Below, one piece after another: positions 54,584 to 63,470 of a stretch of 64,000 bases of DNA. The notes under the pieces are model-generated. The model made no database searches. It was not told where the DNA came from and worked only from the letters and a program-made list of their open reading frames with translations. Numbering within the stretch: the stretch's first letter is position 1; each line of letters starts with the position of its first letter. The position numbers and the translations under genes are program-made. The DNA is taken from NCBI GenBank assembly GCA_964503665.1, contig CAZDAR010000001.1:1-64000 (forward strand), written 5' to 3'. This DNA comes from 40-80 sp964503665. GTDB lineage: Bacteria > Bacteroidota > Bacteroidia > Flavobacteriales_D > Crocinitomicaceae.

Positions 54584-55975
54584 ATGAGTTACGATGTCAT
54601 TGTTATAGGTAGTGGTCCTGGTGGATATGTAGCAGCAATACGCGCTTCACAACTTGGTCTTAAAGCAGCTATCGTTGAAAAAGAATCATTAGGAGGAATT
54701 TGTTTGAACTGGGGTTGTATCCCTACGAAAGCATTATTGAAAAGCGGAAACGTTTTCGAATATATTACACATGCGCAGGATTATGGAATCCAAGTCAAAG
54801 ATGCTAAGATTGATTTTAAAGCTGTGATTGATAGAAGCCGTGGAGTAGCGAATGGAATGAGTACAGGAATTCAATTCTTGCTTAAGAAAAATAAAATTGA
54901 TGTTATCAAAGGTTTCGGAAAAGCAAAAGCGGGAAAAATAGTTGAAGTTACTGGAGAAGATGGGAAAGTAACAGAATACACAGCTAACAAAGGAATTATC
55001 TTTGCAACAGGTGCTCGTTCTAGAAATTTACCAAACTTACAACAAGACGGTAAGAAAATTATCGGTTATCGTGAAGCAATGAGTTTACCCGAACAACCGA
55101 AGAAATTGGTTGTTGTTGGTTCTGGTGCTATCGGTGTTGAGTTTGCGTATTTCTATAATTCAATCGGTACAGAAGTAACAATCGTAGAATATCTTCCGAA
55201 TATTGTTCCAATTGAAGACGAAGAAGTGTCTAAGCAATTAGAGAAATCGTTCAAGAAATCAGGTATTAAAGTGATGACTTCTTCTTCCGTAGAAAAAGTA
55301 GACACAGCTGGAAAAGGATGTAAAGTAACAGTGAAGACGACAAAAGGAGAAGAGATTATCGAAGCGGATATCGTTCTTTCAGCAGTTGGAATTGAAACCA
55401 ATATTAGCGGAATTGGCTTAGAAGATGTCGGTATTGCAACTGATAAAGGACGTGTTTTGGTGAATGAATATTACCAAACAAATATCCCTGGATACTATGC
55501 GATTGGCGATATTATTCCTGGACCTGCATTGGCACACGTTGCTTCTCACGAAGGAATTATTTGTGTGGAGAAAATCGCTGGTTTACACCCACATACGATG
55601 AATTACGATAACATCCCAGGATGTACGTATTGCAGTCCTGAAATTGCATCTGTAGGAATGACCGAGAAAAAAGCGAAAGAAGCTGGTTTGGATATCAAAG
55701 TAGGTAAGTTTCCTTTCTCTGCATCAGGTAAAGCAAGTGCTGCTGGTGCAAAAGATGGTTTTGTGAAACTAATCTTTGATACAAAATACGGCGAATTGTT
55801 AGGTGCTCACATGATTGGTGCTAATGTAACGGAAATGATTGCTGAAGTAGTGATTGCTCGTGAGTTAGAGGCAACAGGTGAATCATTCATCAATGCAGTT
55901 CATCCACATCCAACAATGTCAGAAGCAGTGATGGAAGCAGCAGCTGCAGCATACGGAGAAGTGATCCATTTATAA
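54584..55975 (+). CDS. lpdA: Dihydrolipoyl dehydrogenase
   Basis: The E3 flavoprotein of 2-oxoacid dehydrogenase complexes and glycine cleavage, 463 residues. Seen: FAD motif VIGSGPGGYVAAIRA (about 6-20), the redox disulfide GGICLNWGCIPTKAL (Cys near 41 and 46), NAD motif VVGSGAIGVEFAYFY, YAIGDIIPGPALAHVASHEG, and the C-terminal HPHPTMSEAVMEAA with the catalytic His-Glu pair. Alone, with its own terminator; the E1/E2 genes are elsewhere. Confidence 0.97.
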   Translation: MSYDVIVIGSGPGGYVAAIRASQLGLKAAIVEKESLGGICLNWGCIPTKALLKSGNVFEYITHAQDYGIQVKDAKIDFKAVIDRSRGVANGMSTGIQFLLKKNKIDVIKGFGKAKAGKIVEVTGEDGKVTEYTANKGIIFATGARSRNLPNLQQDGKKIIGYREAMSLPEQPKKLVVVGSGAIGVEFAYFYNSIGTEVTIVEYLPNIVPIEDEEVSKQLEKSFKKSGIKVMTSSSVEKVDTAGKGCKVTVKTTKGEEIIEADIVLSAVGIETNISGIGLEDVGIATDKGRVLVNEYYQTNIPGYYAIGDIIPGPALAHVASHEGIICVEKIAGLHPHTMNYDNIPGCTYCSPEIASVGMTEKKAKEAGLDIKVGKFPFSASGKASAAGAKDGFVKLIFDTKYGELLGAHMIGANVTEMIAEVVIARELEATGESFINAVHPHPTMSEAVMEAAAAAYGEVIHL

Positions 55976-55995
55976 AAAAAAACTATATTTTTGAG

Positions 55996-56028
55996 AAACT
56001 CCTGTCGAAAGATGGGAGTTTTTTTTTT
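55996..56028 (+). terminator. Terminator of lpdA
   Basis: AAACTCC...GGAGTTT stem extended by two wobble pairs, GAAA tetraloop, and a T10 run. Confidence 0.85.
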
Positions 56029-56072
56029 GAAATTGGCATTTGATTGAAAATAGATGATTTAATACAAACGAT

Positions 56073-56080
56073 TATCTTTG
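56073..56080 (+). promoter_or_regulatory. -7 promoter box of rlmH
   Basis: TATCTTTG, 16 nt before the ATG at 56097. Confidence 0.6.
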
Positions 56081-56096
56081 CTCTTTTCAAACAAGA

Positions 56097-56570
56097 ATGA
56101 AAATCAAAGTTATCTGCATCGGTAAGACCGGTAAAAAATTTTTGGAAGAAGGTGAAAACGAATATCTCAATCGTTTGAAACACTACATCCAAATGGAGCG
56201 TATTGAAATTCCAGATCTTAAAAATCAAAAAAACTTAACCGAAGAACAAGTTAAAAAATCAGAAGGTGAATTAATACTCTCCAAAATTTCGGCAGGTGAT
56301 CAAGTTTATTTGCTGGACGAACATGGAAAAACGTTTACCTCCGAAAATTTCGCTGATTTCTTACAACAACGTTTCAATCAAGGTGGGAAATCATTGACAT
56401 TGGTCATTGGTGGTGCGTATGGCTTTTCAGAAGAATTATATGCTGCGGCAAATGGAAAAATCAGTCTTTCTGAATTAACGTTTTCACATCAAATGGTACG
56501 AATGATTTTATTTGAACAGTTGTATCGTGGGATGACCATTTTGAAAGGTGAACCATATCATCATCGCTAA
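56097..56570 (+). CDS. rlmH: 23S rRNA pseudouridine-1915 N3-methyltransferase
   Basis: A 157-residue SPOUT methyltransferase acting on helix 69 of 23S rRNA. VYLLDEHGKTFTSENFADFL, LVIGGAYGFSEELYAAANGKISLSELTFSHQMVRMILFEQLYRG and the end KGEPYHHR are hallmarks of RlmH. Normal length. Single-gene unit with its own -7 box. Confidence 0.97.
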   Translation: MKIKVICIGKTGKKFLEEGENEYLNRLKHYIQMERIEIPDLKNQKNLTEEQVKKSEGELILSKISAGDQVYLLDEHGKTFTSENFADFLQQRFNQGGKSLTLVIGGAYGFSEELYAAANGKISLSELTFSHQMVRMILFEQLYRGMTILKGEPYHHR

Positions 56571-56668
56571 ACAAAATAGATGTTAGTATCACAAAATAAT
56601 ATATTCTTAAAAAAGATGAGATTTTTGAATCTGATATAAATAAAGTAATTTTACCCGAAATAACAAAA

Positions 56669-57526
56669 ATGATAGGTCTAAAGATAGGTGGAGTACCAGA
56701 ACATTTTAATTTACCATGGCGCTTGGCATTGGAAGAAGGGAAATTCAAAGAAATTGGATTGGATTTATTTTGGAGCGATATGTACGGCGGTACAGGCCAG
56801 ATGATTAGAGGGTTTGAGAATGATTCAATTGATATTGCTGTTATTTTAACCGAAGGTATCACCAAAGCTATTTTAGAAGGATTAGACGTGAAAATTTTGG
56901 AAGTTTATGTGACTTCTCCCTTGCATTGGGGAATTCATGTACCGTATGATTCGCAAATAACAAACGTTGATCAATTAGAAGGACAAACATTTGCAATCTC
57001 TCGAAAAGGTTCTGGTTCAGAGCTAATGGCGCATGTTTTAGCGGATAGAGAAAATTGGGATCAATCGCAATTAAAATTCAATGTTGCTGGCGATGTTTAT
57101 GGTGGTTTGTGGGCTTTGGAAAATAACAAAGCTCAATGTTTTCTTTGGGAAAAATACACCACTTTTCCTTTTTGTGAACAAAAGAAATGTCGTTATATTG
57201 ATGAAATTGTGACTCCTTGGTCCAGTTTTGTAGTCGCTGTCAAAACATCCGTTTACGAAGAGCACAAAGAATTGTTGGATCAAATGTGTAGTATCGTTAA
57301 TCACAAAGCAGAGGAGGTGAAGAATAGTGAAGGTTCATCCAATGTCATTAGTTGGCGTTATAATTTGCGTTTAGGGCAAGTTCAAAATTGGTTAATCGAA
57401 ACAGATTGGAATTATGATTCAGAGCCATTTATGAATGAATTTGAAAAGACAGTCAACTATTTAGAGAAATTGAATTTGATTACCAAAGATCAAGCATTGG
57501 ATTGGCAGAAAAAGTTGTTTTTATAA
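56669..57526 (+). CDS. Periplasmic-binding-fold protein (NMT1/THI5-like) without signal peptide
   Basis: A 285-residue protein with a type II periplasmic-binding fold similar to the substrate-binding proteins of NitT/TauT-type ABC transporters: GLKIGGVPEHFNLPWRLALEEGKFKEIGLDL, a GGTGQMIRGFENDSIDIAVILTEG segment, and VDQLEGQTFAISRKGSGSELM. There is no signal peptide or lipobox, and no permease or ATPase gene nearby, so it is probably cytoplasmic. Alternatives are a thiamin-type (THI5) or MqnA/MqnD-type enzyme role, for which I see no decisive motif. Confidence 0.7.
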   Translation: MIGLKIGGVPEHFNLPWRLALEEGKFKEIGLDLFWSDMYGGTGQMIRGFENDSIDIAVILTEGITKAILEGLDVKILEVYVTSPLHWGIHVPYDSQITNVDQLEGQTFAISRKGSGSELMAHVLADRENWDQSQLKFNVAGDVYGGLWALENNKAQCFLWEKYTTFPFCEQKKCRYIDEIVTPWSSFVVAVKTSVYEEHKELLDQMCSIVNHKAEEVKNSEGSSNVISWRYNLRLGQVQNWLIETDWNYDSEPFMNEFEKTVNYLEKLNLITKDQALDWQKKLFL

Positions 57527-57852
57527 AACACTAACTTTTTCGTGGTCTTGAATTTGTTATATTGGAATCAAAAAAATAAAATTCTTAATTCTACGACCAA
57601 TGAGGATGTCGCTACTTGTTTCGATGTAGAATCGGAATATTTTTAGAGTGCAAAAAATAGTAGAAAAAGATGGGCACCTTGAGGAAGTTCTACTATTGAA
57701 CAAGGAAATCATCGATAAGGTCTTCTTTTTCAACGTTTTTAAGCGAATAAAATTCGATGACGAAATTTTTGTTACTTTTTCCTGAAGAAAAAGTAAAAGA
57801 GAAATTATATTATTTACCTTATATTTGCATACATTTTAAAATCATCCTAATA
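57527..57852. other. Intergenic region with repeat traces
   Basis: No gene is supported. It holds a 17-nt segment (57622-57638) found inverted at 4543-4559 and a hairpin TTACTTTTTC/GAAAAAGTAA (57772-57781 and 57787-57796), a form often seen in dispersed repeats of Bacteroidota. A frame running from 57757 into the next gene is unlikely to be its real start. Confidence 0.5.
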
Positions 57853-59205
57853 ATGCGTTTTTTTTTATTACTAATTACTTTCATCTTTACTATAATCGGA
57901 TTTTCTCAAAAAGATTCTACTACTAATTTTGTCGACAAATCGTCGTCATTACTTCAAATTGAACAAGGTAAAACATTGCTAAATGAGAATAACTATTTAA
58001 AAGCGATTCTTACGTTTAGAAATGCTGCAAATACAGATGTTAATTCATGGAGACCATCTTTTTGGTTGGCAAAAACACATTATAGTTTAAATAATTATGG
58101 ATATAGTTTGAAATACGCCAAAGACGCTTTAGAAAAGGATTCTACTGGAGTAGATAAAGAAGTATATTATATTCTTGCTCAATCTTATCACCGTTTAGGC
58201 TCATTGGATACTGCAATTGTTTTCTATGAAAAGTGTTTGAAGGCATTTACTAAAAAAGACATTGTAGCTTTTGACATTCAGAATAGATATAAGCAAGCCG
58301 TTTATGCTAAAAGCCTCTCCCAGACAGAAGTAAAGCATGAGAAAAAACCTCTTTCAGGAGAGGTGAACTCAGGACATAATGATTACGGTCCTGTACTTTC
58401 TCATGATGGACAAACACTTTACTTCACGTCCCGAAGAAACAACACGACCGGTGGTGGACAGAACCCGTATGATGAAATGTTTTACGAGGATATTTATGTG
58501 GCACAATGGAGTCAGGAAAACCAAATGTGGGATAGTATTACTAATACTGGAATACTTAAGAAAGTAAATGGCAACGGATTTGAGTCTATGTCTTGGTTGA
58601 GTGAAGATGGTTCAATAGGTTATATTACCGTTAATAATGAAGCGGTAGACGAAAGAATCATGACCAGAAGCTCAGATATTTTAGAAATCAAAATTAACGC
58701 GAAAGAAGTTTGGGGAAGTCCAAAGTCCTCTACAACAGAAGTGTTGAACTCCATGGGGTTTGATGCTGGTGCAACGCTTACAGCAGATGGGAATATGATG
58801 TATTTCGTTTCAGATAGAAATCTAAAGAAAGGTTCTGATATTTATGTTTCACGAAAAGTAGGTAAATCTTGGGGAGTTCCTATTGTTCTTTCTGATTCTA
58901 TAAATACGCTAGGAAATGAAACCACGCCGTATATCACATCTGATGGGAAATATTTGTTCTTCAGTTCAGACACACATCTTGGTATGGGCGGATACGATAT
59001 CTTCGTTTCCAAAAACCTAGGAAGCAACAATTGGTCAACACCTATAAATCTTGGACCTTCCATTAATTCAGTGAATAACGACACGCATTTTAAATATTAT
59101 CCATTTTTGAATAAAGCAATGTTTGCAACACAAGTGATTACTGGAATGAAGTCTAATATCGATATTTTTGAGATTGATATGACCGACTTTGATTTGTTGA
59201 AGTAG
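57853..59205 (+). CDS. TPR/PD40 propeller envelope protein
   Basis: A 450-residue exported protein. Signal peptide MRFFLLLITFIFTIIGFSQ starts at the ATG 57853 (a frame from 57757 would bury it). A TPR part (about 25-160) leads to a PD40-like propeller (about 190-440) with repeats such as SHDGQTLYFTSRR, LTADGNMMYFVSDR, TSDGKYLFFSSD. It is like the N-terminal half of the PorE-like protein at 7-9 kb, but the regulatory-like and OmpA domains are absent, so it cannot anchor to peptidoglycan itself. Confidence 0.85.
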   Translation: MRFFLLLITFIFTIIGFSQKDSTTNFVDKSSSLLQIEQGKTLLNENNYLKAILTFRNAANTDVNSWRPSFWLAKTHYSLNNYGYSLKYAKDALEKDSTGVDKEVYYILAQSYHRLGSLDTAIVFYEKCLKAFTKKDIVAFDIQNRYKQAVYAKSLSQTEVKHEKKPLSGEVNSGHNDYGPVLSHDGQTLYFTSRRNNTTGGGQNPYDEMFYEDIYVAQWSQENQMWDSITNTGILKKVNGNGFESMSWLSEDGSIGYITVNNEAVDERIMTRSSDILEIKINAKEVWGSPKSSTTEVLNSMGFDAGATLTADGNMMYFVSDRNLKKGSDIYVSRKVGKSWGVPIVLSDSINTLGNETTPYITSDGKYLFFSSDTHLGMGGYDIFVSKNLGSNNWSTPINLGPSINSVNNDTHFKYYPFLNKAMFATQVITGMKSNIDIFEIDMTDFDLLK

Positions 59206-59266
59206 GAGTGTGATTTTGGAGTATTAAATTTCCAACACTATCTAAACGTATTCCCCCAAAAACCAT

Positions 59267-59274
59267 TAACTTTG
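59267..59274 (+). promoter_or_regulatory. -7 promoter box of dapA
   Basis: TAACTTTG, 24 nt before the ATG at 59299. Confidence 0.55.
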
Positions 59275-59298
59275 CACCAATCATCATTGTAAGAGAAT

Positions 59299-60180
59299 AT
59301 GAAAAATTTCAGAGGAACAGGAGTTGCATTAGTAACACCATTTAACACAGACTTATCAATCGATTTTGATGGCTTAAGGAAGTTAGTCCTATTGCAAATA
59401 GACAAAGGAATTGATTTTTTAGTGGTGCAAGGAACGACTGGAGAATCGCCTGTTTTGAGCAATGATGAAAAACTACGTGTTTTAGAGACGGTCATAGAAG
59501 TGAACAATGGAAAGTTGCCGATTGTTTACGGTGTTGGCGGAAATAACACGATGGAAGTGGCGAAAGCATTTAAACAAATTCCAGTAGGTGTAGATGGTAT
59601 TTTATCCGTTTCACCTTATTACAATAAACCAACACAAGAAGGAATTTTCCAACATTTTAAAGCAATTGCGGCAAATACCGATTTACCGATTATTTTGTAC
59701 AATGTTCCAGGAAGAACAGGTTCTAATATGTCTGCTGAAACAACTTTACGATTAGCCGAAATCAAAAATATCGTAGCCGTAAAAGAAGCTTCTGGAAATA
59801 TGGAGCAAATTATGGAAATTATCCGTTTGAAGCCAGCAGGATTCGATGTCCTTTCTGGAGACGATGCGCTTACATTACCACTAATTGTTGCAGGTGCTGT
59901 TGGTGTTATTTCAGTTGTTGGTCAAGCATATCCTGAAGCGTTCACAGCAATGGTCAATGCTTCTTTGAAGAACGATTTTGAAACAGCTAGAAAATATCAT
60001 TATGAATTATTACACGTTACCAAGTTATTCTTTTCTGAAGGAAATCCAGGTGGCGTAAAAGTTGCCTTGGAAGAAAGAAGTATTTTGAAAAATGTACTTC
60101 GTTTACCTTTAGTTACCGTTTCAGATAAATTGCGCAATGAAATTATCGCAGAAACAATAAGAATTGTTGGTATTAAATAA
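59299..60180 (+). CDS. dapA: 4-hydroxy-tetrahydrodipicolinate synthase
   Basis: A 293-residue class I aldolase condensing pyruvate with aspartate semialdehyde in lysine and diaminopimelate synthesis. VVQGTTGESPVL (about 40-51), the Tyr in PIILYNVPGRTG and the Schiff-base Lys in IVAVKEASGNM (near 160) are present. The nitroreductase-like gene follows 27 nt downstream. Confidence 0.96.
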   Translation: MKNFRGTGVALVTPFNTDLSIDFDGLRKLVLLQIDKGIDFLVVQGTTGESPVLSNDEKLRVLETVIEVNNGKLPIVYGVGGNNTMEVAKAFKQIPVGVDGILSVSPYYNKPTQEGIFQHFKAIAANTDLPIILYNVPGRTGSNMSAETTLRLAEIKNIVAVKEASGNMEQIMEIIRLKPAGFDVLSGDDALTLPLIVAGAVGVISVVGQAYPEAFTAMVNASLKNDFETARKYHYELLHVTKLFFSEGNPGGVKVALEERSILKNVLRLPLVTVSDKLRNEIIAETIRIVGIK

Positions 60181-60207
60181 ACATTTAAAGAGAATAGTTA
60201 AACATAA

Positions 60208-60840
60208 ATGGATCAGTTGATTGAGGATTTAAAATGGCGTTACGCAGTGAAGCAATTTGACACGAATAAGAAGATTGCACCTGAAATTTTCAATAATTTA
60301 AAGGAAGTACTTCGCTTAGTTCCAACGTCGAATGGATTACAACCGTATAAATTCCTCATTATTGAAACACCTGAGATAAGAGCCGAATTACAGAAGCATT
60401 CATTCAATCAGCCACAAATTACAGAAGCATCACATTTGATTGTTTTCTGTTCATACAAATCACTTACAGATGAACATTATGATCGTTTCATTGAACTTAA
60501 TTCAAATGCTCAAAATGTTCCGGTAGAAGAACTCGATAAATATGCGCTACGATTAAAGAGAGATTTGCAATATCGTTCTGATGTGCAAGTTATGCATTCG
60601 AACGAAAAACAATGTTACATTGCATTAGGTCAATTATTGCAGACCGCGGCGCATTACAGAGTAGATGCTTCACCGATTGAAGGATTTCAAATAGATAAGT
60701 ACAACGAGGTATTAGGGTTAGACGAACACAATATTACCGCTACGGTAGTTTGTGCTTTAGGCTATCGTTCTGAAGCTGATATTAGACAGCATTGGAGAAA
60801 AGTTAGAAAAGATACAGACGAATTATTTGAATTAATCTAA
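60208..60840 (+). CDS. NAD(P)H-dependent nitroreductase family protein
   Basis: A 210-residue FMN oxidoreductase of the NfsB group: WRYAVKQFDTNKKI at the start, RLVPTSNGLQPYKFLII (FMN contact region), and the C-terminal ALGYRSEADIRQHWRKVRKD. Such enzymes reduce quinones, flavins or nitro compounds. Probably co-transcribed with dapA, but with no obvious metabolic link. Confidence 0.92.
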   Translation: MDQLIEDLKWRYAVKQFDTNKKIAPEIFNNLKEVLRLVPTSNGLQPYKFLIIETPEIRAELQKHSFNQPQITEASHLIVFCSYKSLTDEHYDRFIELNSNAQNVPVEELDKYALRLKRDLQYRSDVQVMHSNEKQCYIALGQLLQTAAHYRVDASPIEGFQIDKYNEVLGLDEHNITATVVCALGYRSEADIRQHWRKVRKDTDELFELI

Positions 60841-60842
60841 TC

Positions 60843-61436
60843 TCAAGCACGTTTGAGAAGAAGTACTTTGTAAATCCCAAACAAGAAAATTCCTACATAA
60901 AAATATACCGCGGGACTCAAAATATGAAGTGCAAATAGCAATAAAAAGAACCCCAACAAACAGAGTGTCGCCAAATTATCGCGTAAATAACTCATGAAAA
61001 GTTGTGGAATAGATTGTTTGGCGAATTGTCCATGCAAAATAAACTCCGTTTTGTAAGTCATCAAAGCTGTCAGAATGATAATCGGTAGAAGTATATAACC
61101 TTGTGTAAATCCCATGTCTTTATACATGAAAAATGAAATCATTTCAGTCGTATAATTGGTTGCTTGCAGCGCGTTAAACAAATAGGAATATCCGATAAAA
61201 ATCAGCGCTGTCGTGAGGAACAAAATTCCGAAATGACCAATCATTTGCTTAGTTTCAATCGACTGATTTTTAAATTGCTGGATTTTTCGATTTTTAAAAT
61301 AATATAGGATATTATAAGAAAGCAAATCTAAAAATAGAAACAAGAAAATAAAATACAGTCCCCAATTCCAAAGGTAATATCCTAAAATTGGAATTATGAC
61401 ATCTCCCAAAAGAAGAATCAGCTTATTTCGCTGCAT
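60843..61436 (-). CDS. Membrane protein, unknown
   Basis: A 197-residue protein with about five hydrophobic segments and a short basic loop (FKNRKIQQFKNQS). No family recognised. Its start overlaps the end of the upstream TPR lipoprotein gene by 14 nt, so the two are coupled. Convergent with the nitroreductase gene, 2 nt between stops. Confidence 0.7.
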   Translation of the reverse strand: MQRNKLILLLGDVIIPILGYYLWNWGLYFIFLFLFLDLLSYNILYYFKNRKIQQFKNQSIETKQMIGHFGILFLTTALIFIGYSYLFNALQATNYTTEMISFFMYKDMGFTQGYILLPIIILTALMTYKTEFILHGQFAKQSIPQLFMSYLRDNLATLCLLGFFLLLFALHILSPAVYFYVGIFLFGIYKVLLLKRA

Positions 61437-62466
61437 CGTAATTCTTATAATTTTTAATGAGAACTTCTTTAGTTAAATCATACTCAGGATTGTATTCCAA
61501 TGCTTTCTTAAAGGCGATTAATGCTGTTTCTTTATTCCCTTTTTCCAGATAGCACATACCTAATTGATGCCATCCTTTGACAAATTCAGGTTGAATTGCC
61601 AATGCTTTTTTGTAATAATAAACCGCACTATCAATTTCTAATTGGTCATATTCCTTAATGTACGCTTGATTGAAATAAGCTAAATAATAGGCTGAATCAA
61701 CAGCTAGTAAATTACGATAACCTTCCAATGCTTCGCTGGATTTTCCTGACATTTGTTGATTGTAAGCCACACCGTACAACGCATCGGTTGAATTATTTTC
61801 CAATTGTGATGCTGTGATAAAATATTGCAACGCATTTTTATAATCTTCAGTTTCGGTGTAAACCCATCCTAACTGAAGGTAGCCCAGGAAGAATTGTGGA
61901 TCTTGTTGAACTGCCGTTTCAAAAGAAGATTTGGTCAATTTGATATTTCCCATTTTGTAATACGTACGACCTTTAATAATATATGCATCACGGTATTTAG
62001 GATCAATTCTCAAGGCTTCATTTACATATTTGAAGGTGTTTTCGTAATCTTGAAAGTAGCTGTAAGCAGTTGCTAAGTCCAAAAATGCTTTTTTGTTTTC
62101 GGGCTCTTTCTTGATGATTTCTTTTAAATTCTTAATTCCTGTTTCGACTTCACTCGCGTTTTTATGAATACGATTGATAAGTGCGCTCGCATATAATTGC
62201 TTCACACGGATATCCTTTGGATTTAAACGATATGCTTTTGCTAATACCGGAAGTGCTTCTTCTCCTAGATATTCATCGAGTAGCTTAGAACCGTATAATT
62301 TCAAATAAGCGACATTCTCTGGTTCTTTATTCACTAAAGAATCCAATTCCTGAAGAGTAAGTTGATCCAAAGGCTTTTTATCTTCTACTACTTTTTCTTT
62401 ACAAGCGGCTAAAATAAGTAGTGTCAATAAAACGGAAATAATACGCATAATGTTCTTTTTTTTCAA
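61423..62466 (-). CDS. TPR repeat lipoprotein
   Basis: A 347-residue protein with a lipoprotein signal (LILAAC, Cys near 22) and about eight TPR units (about 50-340), typified by the ALRIDPKYRDAYIIKGRTYYKMGN and ALEYNPEYDL forms. Likely a scaffold attached to a membrane surface in the envelope. Overlap with the downstream membrane protein gene suggests a common complex. No promoter was clearly seen. Confidence 0.88.
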   Translation of the reverse strand: MKKKNIMRIISVLLTLLILAACKEKVVEDKKPLDQLTLQELDSLVNKEPENVAYLKLYGSKLLDEYLGEEALPVLAKAYRLNPKDIRVKQLYASALINRIHKNASEVETGIKNLKEIIKKEPENKKAFLDLATAYSYFQDYENTFKYVNEALRIDPKYRDAYIIKGRTYYKMGNIKLTKSSFETAVQQDPQFFLGYLQLGWVYTETEDYKNALQYFITASQLENNSTDALYGVAYNQQMSGKSSEALEGYRNLLAVDSAYYLAYFNQAYIKEYDQLEIDSAVYYYKKALAIQPEFVKGWHQLGMCYLEKGNKETALIAFKKALEYNPEYDLTKEVLIKNYKNYDAAK

Positions 62467-62528
62467 ATATACACTTTGGAGTGGAAATGATGATTGAATT
62501 GTTATAAAATTAGGATTTTATTTATTTG

Positions 62529-63266
62529 CTGCATTCAAGTCACTAATGCAACTTATGGGTTGAACAATAATTTATTCCTAACAAATATAGGTGATTCATA
62601 TGAATATCTCTTTCTTGTTCTGTTGTTTATTTGGGTTTCTATTTCTTTAACTCGCTCATCAGTTAATTCAGCAAAGTCCATTTTCTTTGGAATATATTGT
62701 CTGACAAGACCATTTAAATTTTCATTGGATCCTCTTTCCCAGGGGCTAACTTTTTCAGCATCTCTTGTTTCAGTTTTACGCACCCATAACATACCTGATG
62801 CTCTATCATTTAGCGTAACAATAGCACCTTTATGTTTATTACCTATTATAGTATCGATTTCTAAGTGTCCAAATACTTTCCTTTCTTCTGCTTCTTTGGG
62901 ACGCTTCTCTATTCCAACACGATTAACTAACTGGCCTCTAGAGTCTTTATTGTTGCCTCTTTTACGGTATTTTCGACCTTTTCTTCGCAAGTGTGTATAC
63001 AAAGAACCATTCCGTTTTTTATCATCCCAAACATATTGATAAATTCTCTCATGAGATATCGCTTCAACTCCTTCTTTTTCAAGACTCCTGAAATCTGTTC
63101 TGAACTATAATCTTCTTTGATCAAATCTATAACTTTATTTTTGGTGATTTAACGAGGTAAAATAACTCTTTCCTAGAAACAGCGAAGAAAATTCTTAGAT
63201 TTCTCTCCTGTTTTGAAATTTATTTCACCACGCAATCTAAAAGTTGCATTTATTACTTGAATGTAG
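62529..63266 (-). mobile_element. IS30-family insertion sequence, internally deleted
   Basis: A 738-bp element with 26-nt terminal inverted repeats (62529-62554 and 63241-63266) that match at 22 of 26 positions, including CATTCAAGT and AATGCAACTT. IS30-family elements are normally about 1.05-1.1 kb, so roughly 300 bp has gone. The interior is a broken IS30 transposase on the minus strand, with its stop codon inside the left repeat. A target duplication could not be identified. Confidence 0.85.
62553..63151 (-). pseudogene. IS30-family transposase, frameshifted and deleted
   Basis: A stretch starting near 63151 (KNKVIDLIKEDYSSEQISGVL) switches frame near 63078 into ISHERIYQYVWDDKKRNGSLYTHLRRKGRKYRKRG. 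FGHLEIDTIIG, with the first catalytic Asp, is followed by a jump from WVRKTETRDAEKV directly to SPWERGSNENLNGLVRQYIPKKMDF. About 60 residues with the second catalytic Asp (TSDNGKEF in the family) are missing, yet the frame continues. The N-terminal DNA-binding domain is also absent. It cannot transpose. Confidence 0.85.
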
Positions 63267-63470
63267 GTTTAAATACGTAGTTCTTTTTAAGAATATAGTT
63301 TATTTCAAGTAAATGAAAATTCCAATTTCAACGGTAAATTAAGATGTCGAAAAAGATCACGACGACATCCATACGGTACTGTTTGAATTGTTGCTTTTTC
63401 CTCAAAAAAAGTTAAATAAGAATAAAAACCTCTTATTTAATCTTACCACAGAATATAAAAGTATTCCAAA
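63267..63470. other. Intergenic region, nothing identified
   Basis: About 200 AT-rich bases between the IS30 remnant and the pabB-like gene, with a weak TTTTTCC/AAAAAAAG hairpin around 63392-63410. No gene or strong terminator. Confidence 0.4.

Noticed and set aside
56461..56865. 134-codon frame antisense to rlmH and the binding-protein gene
   Set aside because: It spans parts of two well-supported plus-strand genes and the promoter gap between them.
62494..63039. 181-codon frame antisense to the IS30 remnant
   Set aside because: Shadow of the transposase sequence; crosses the terminal repeat.
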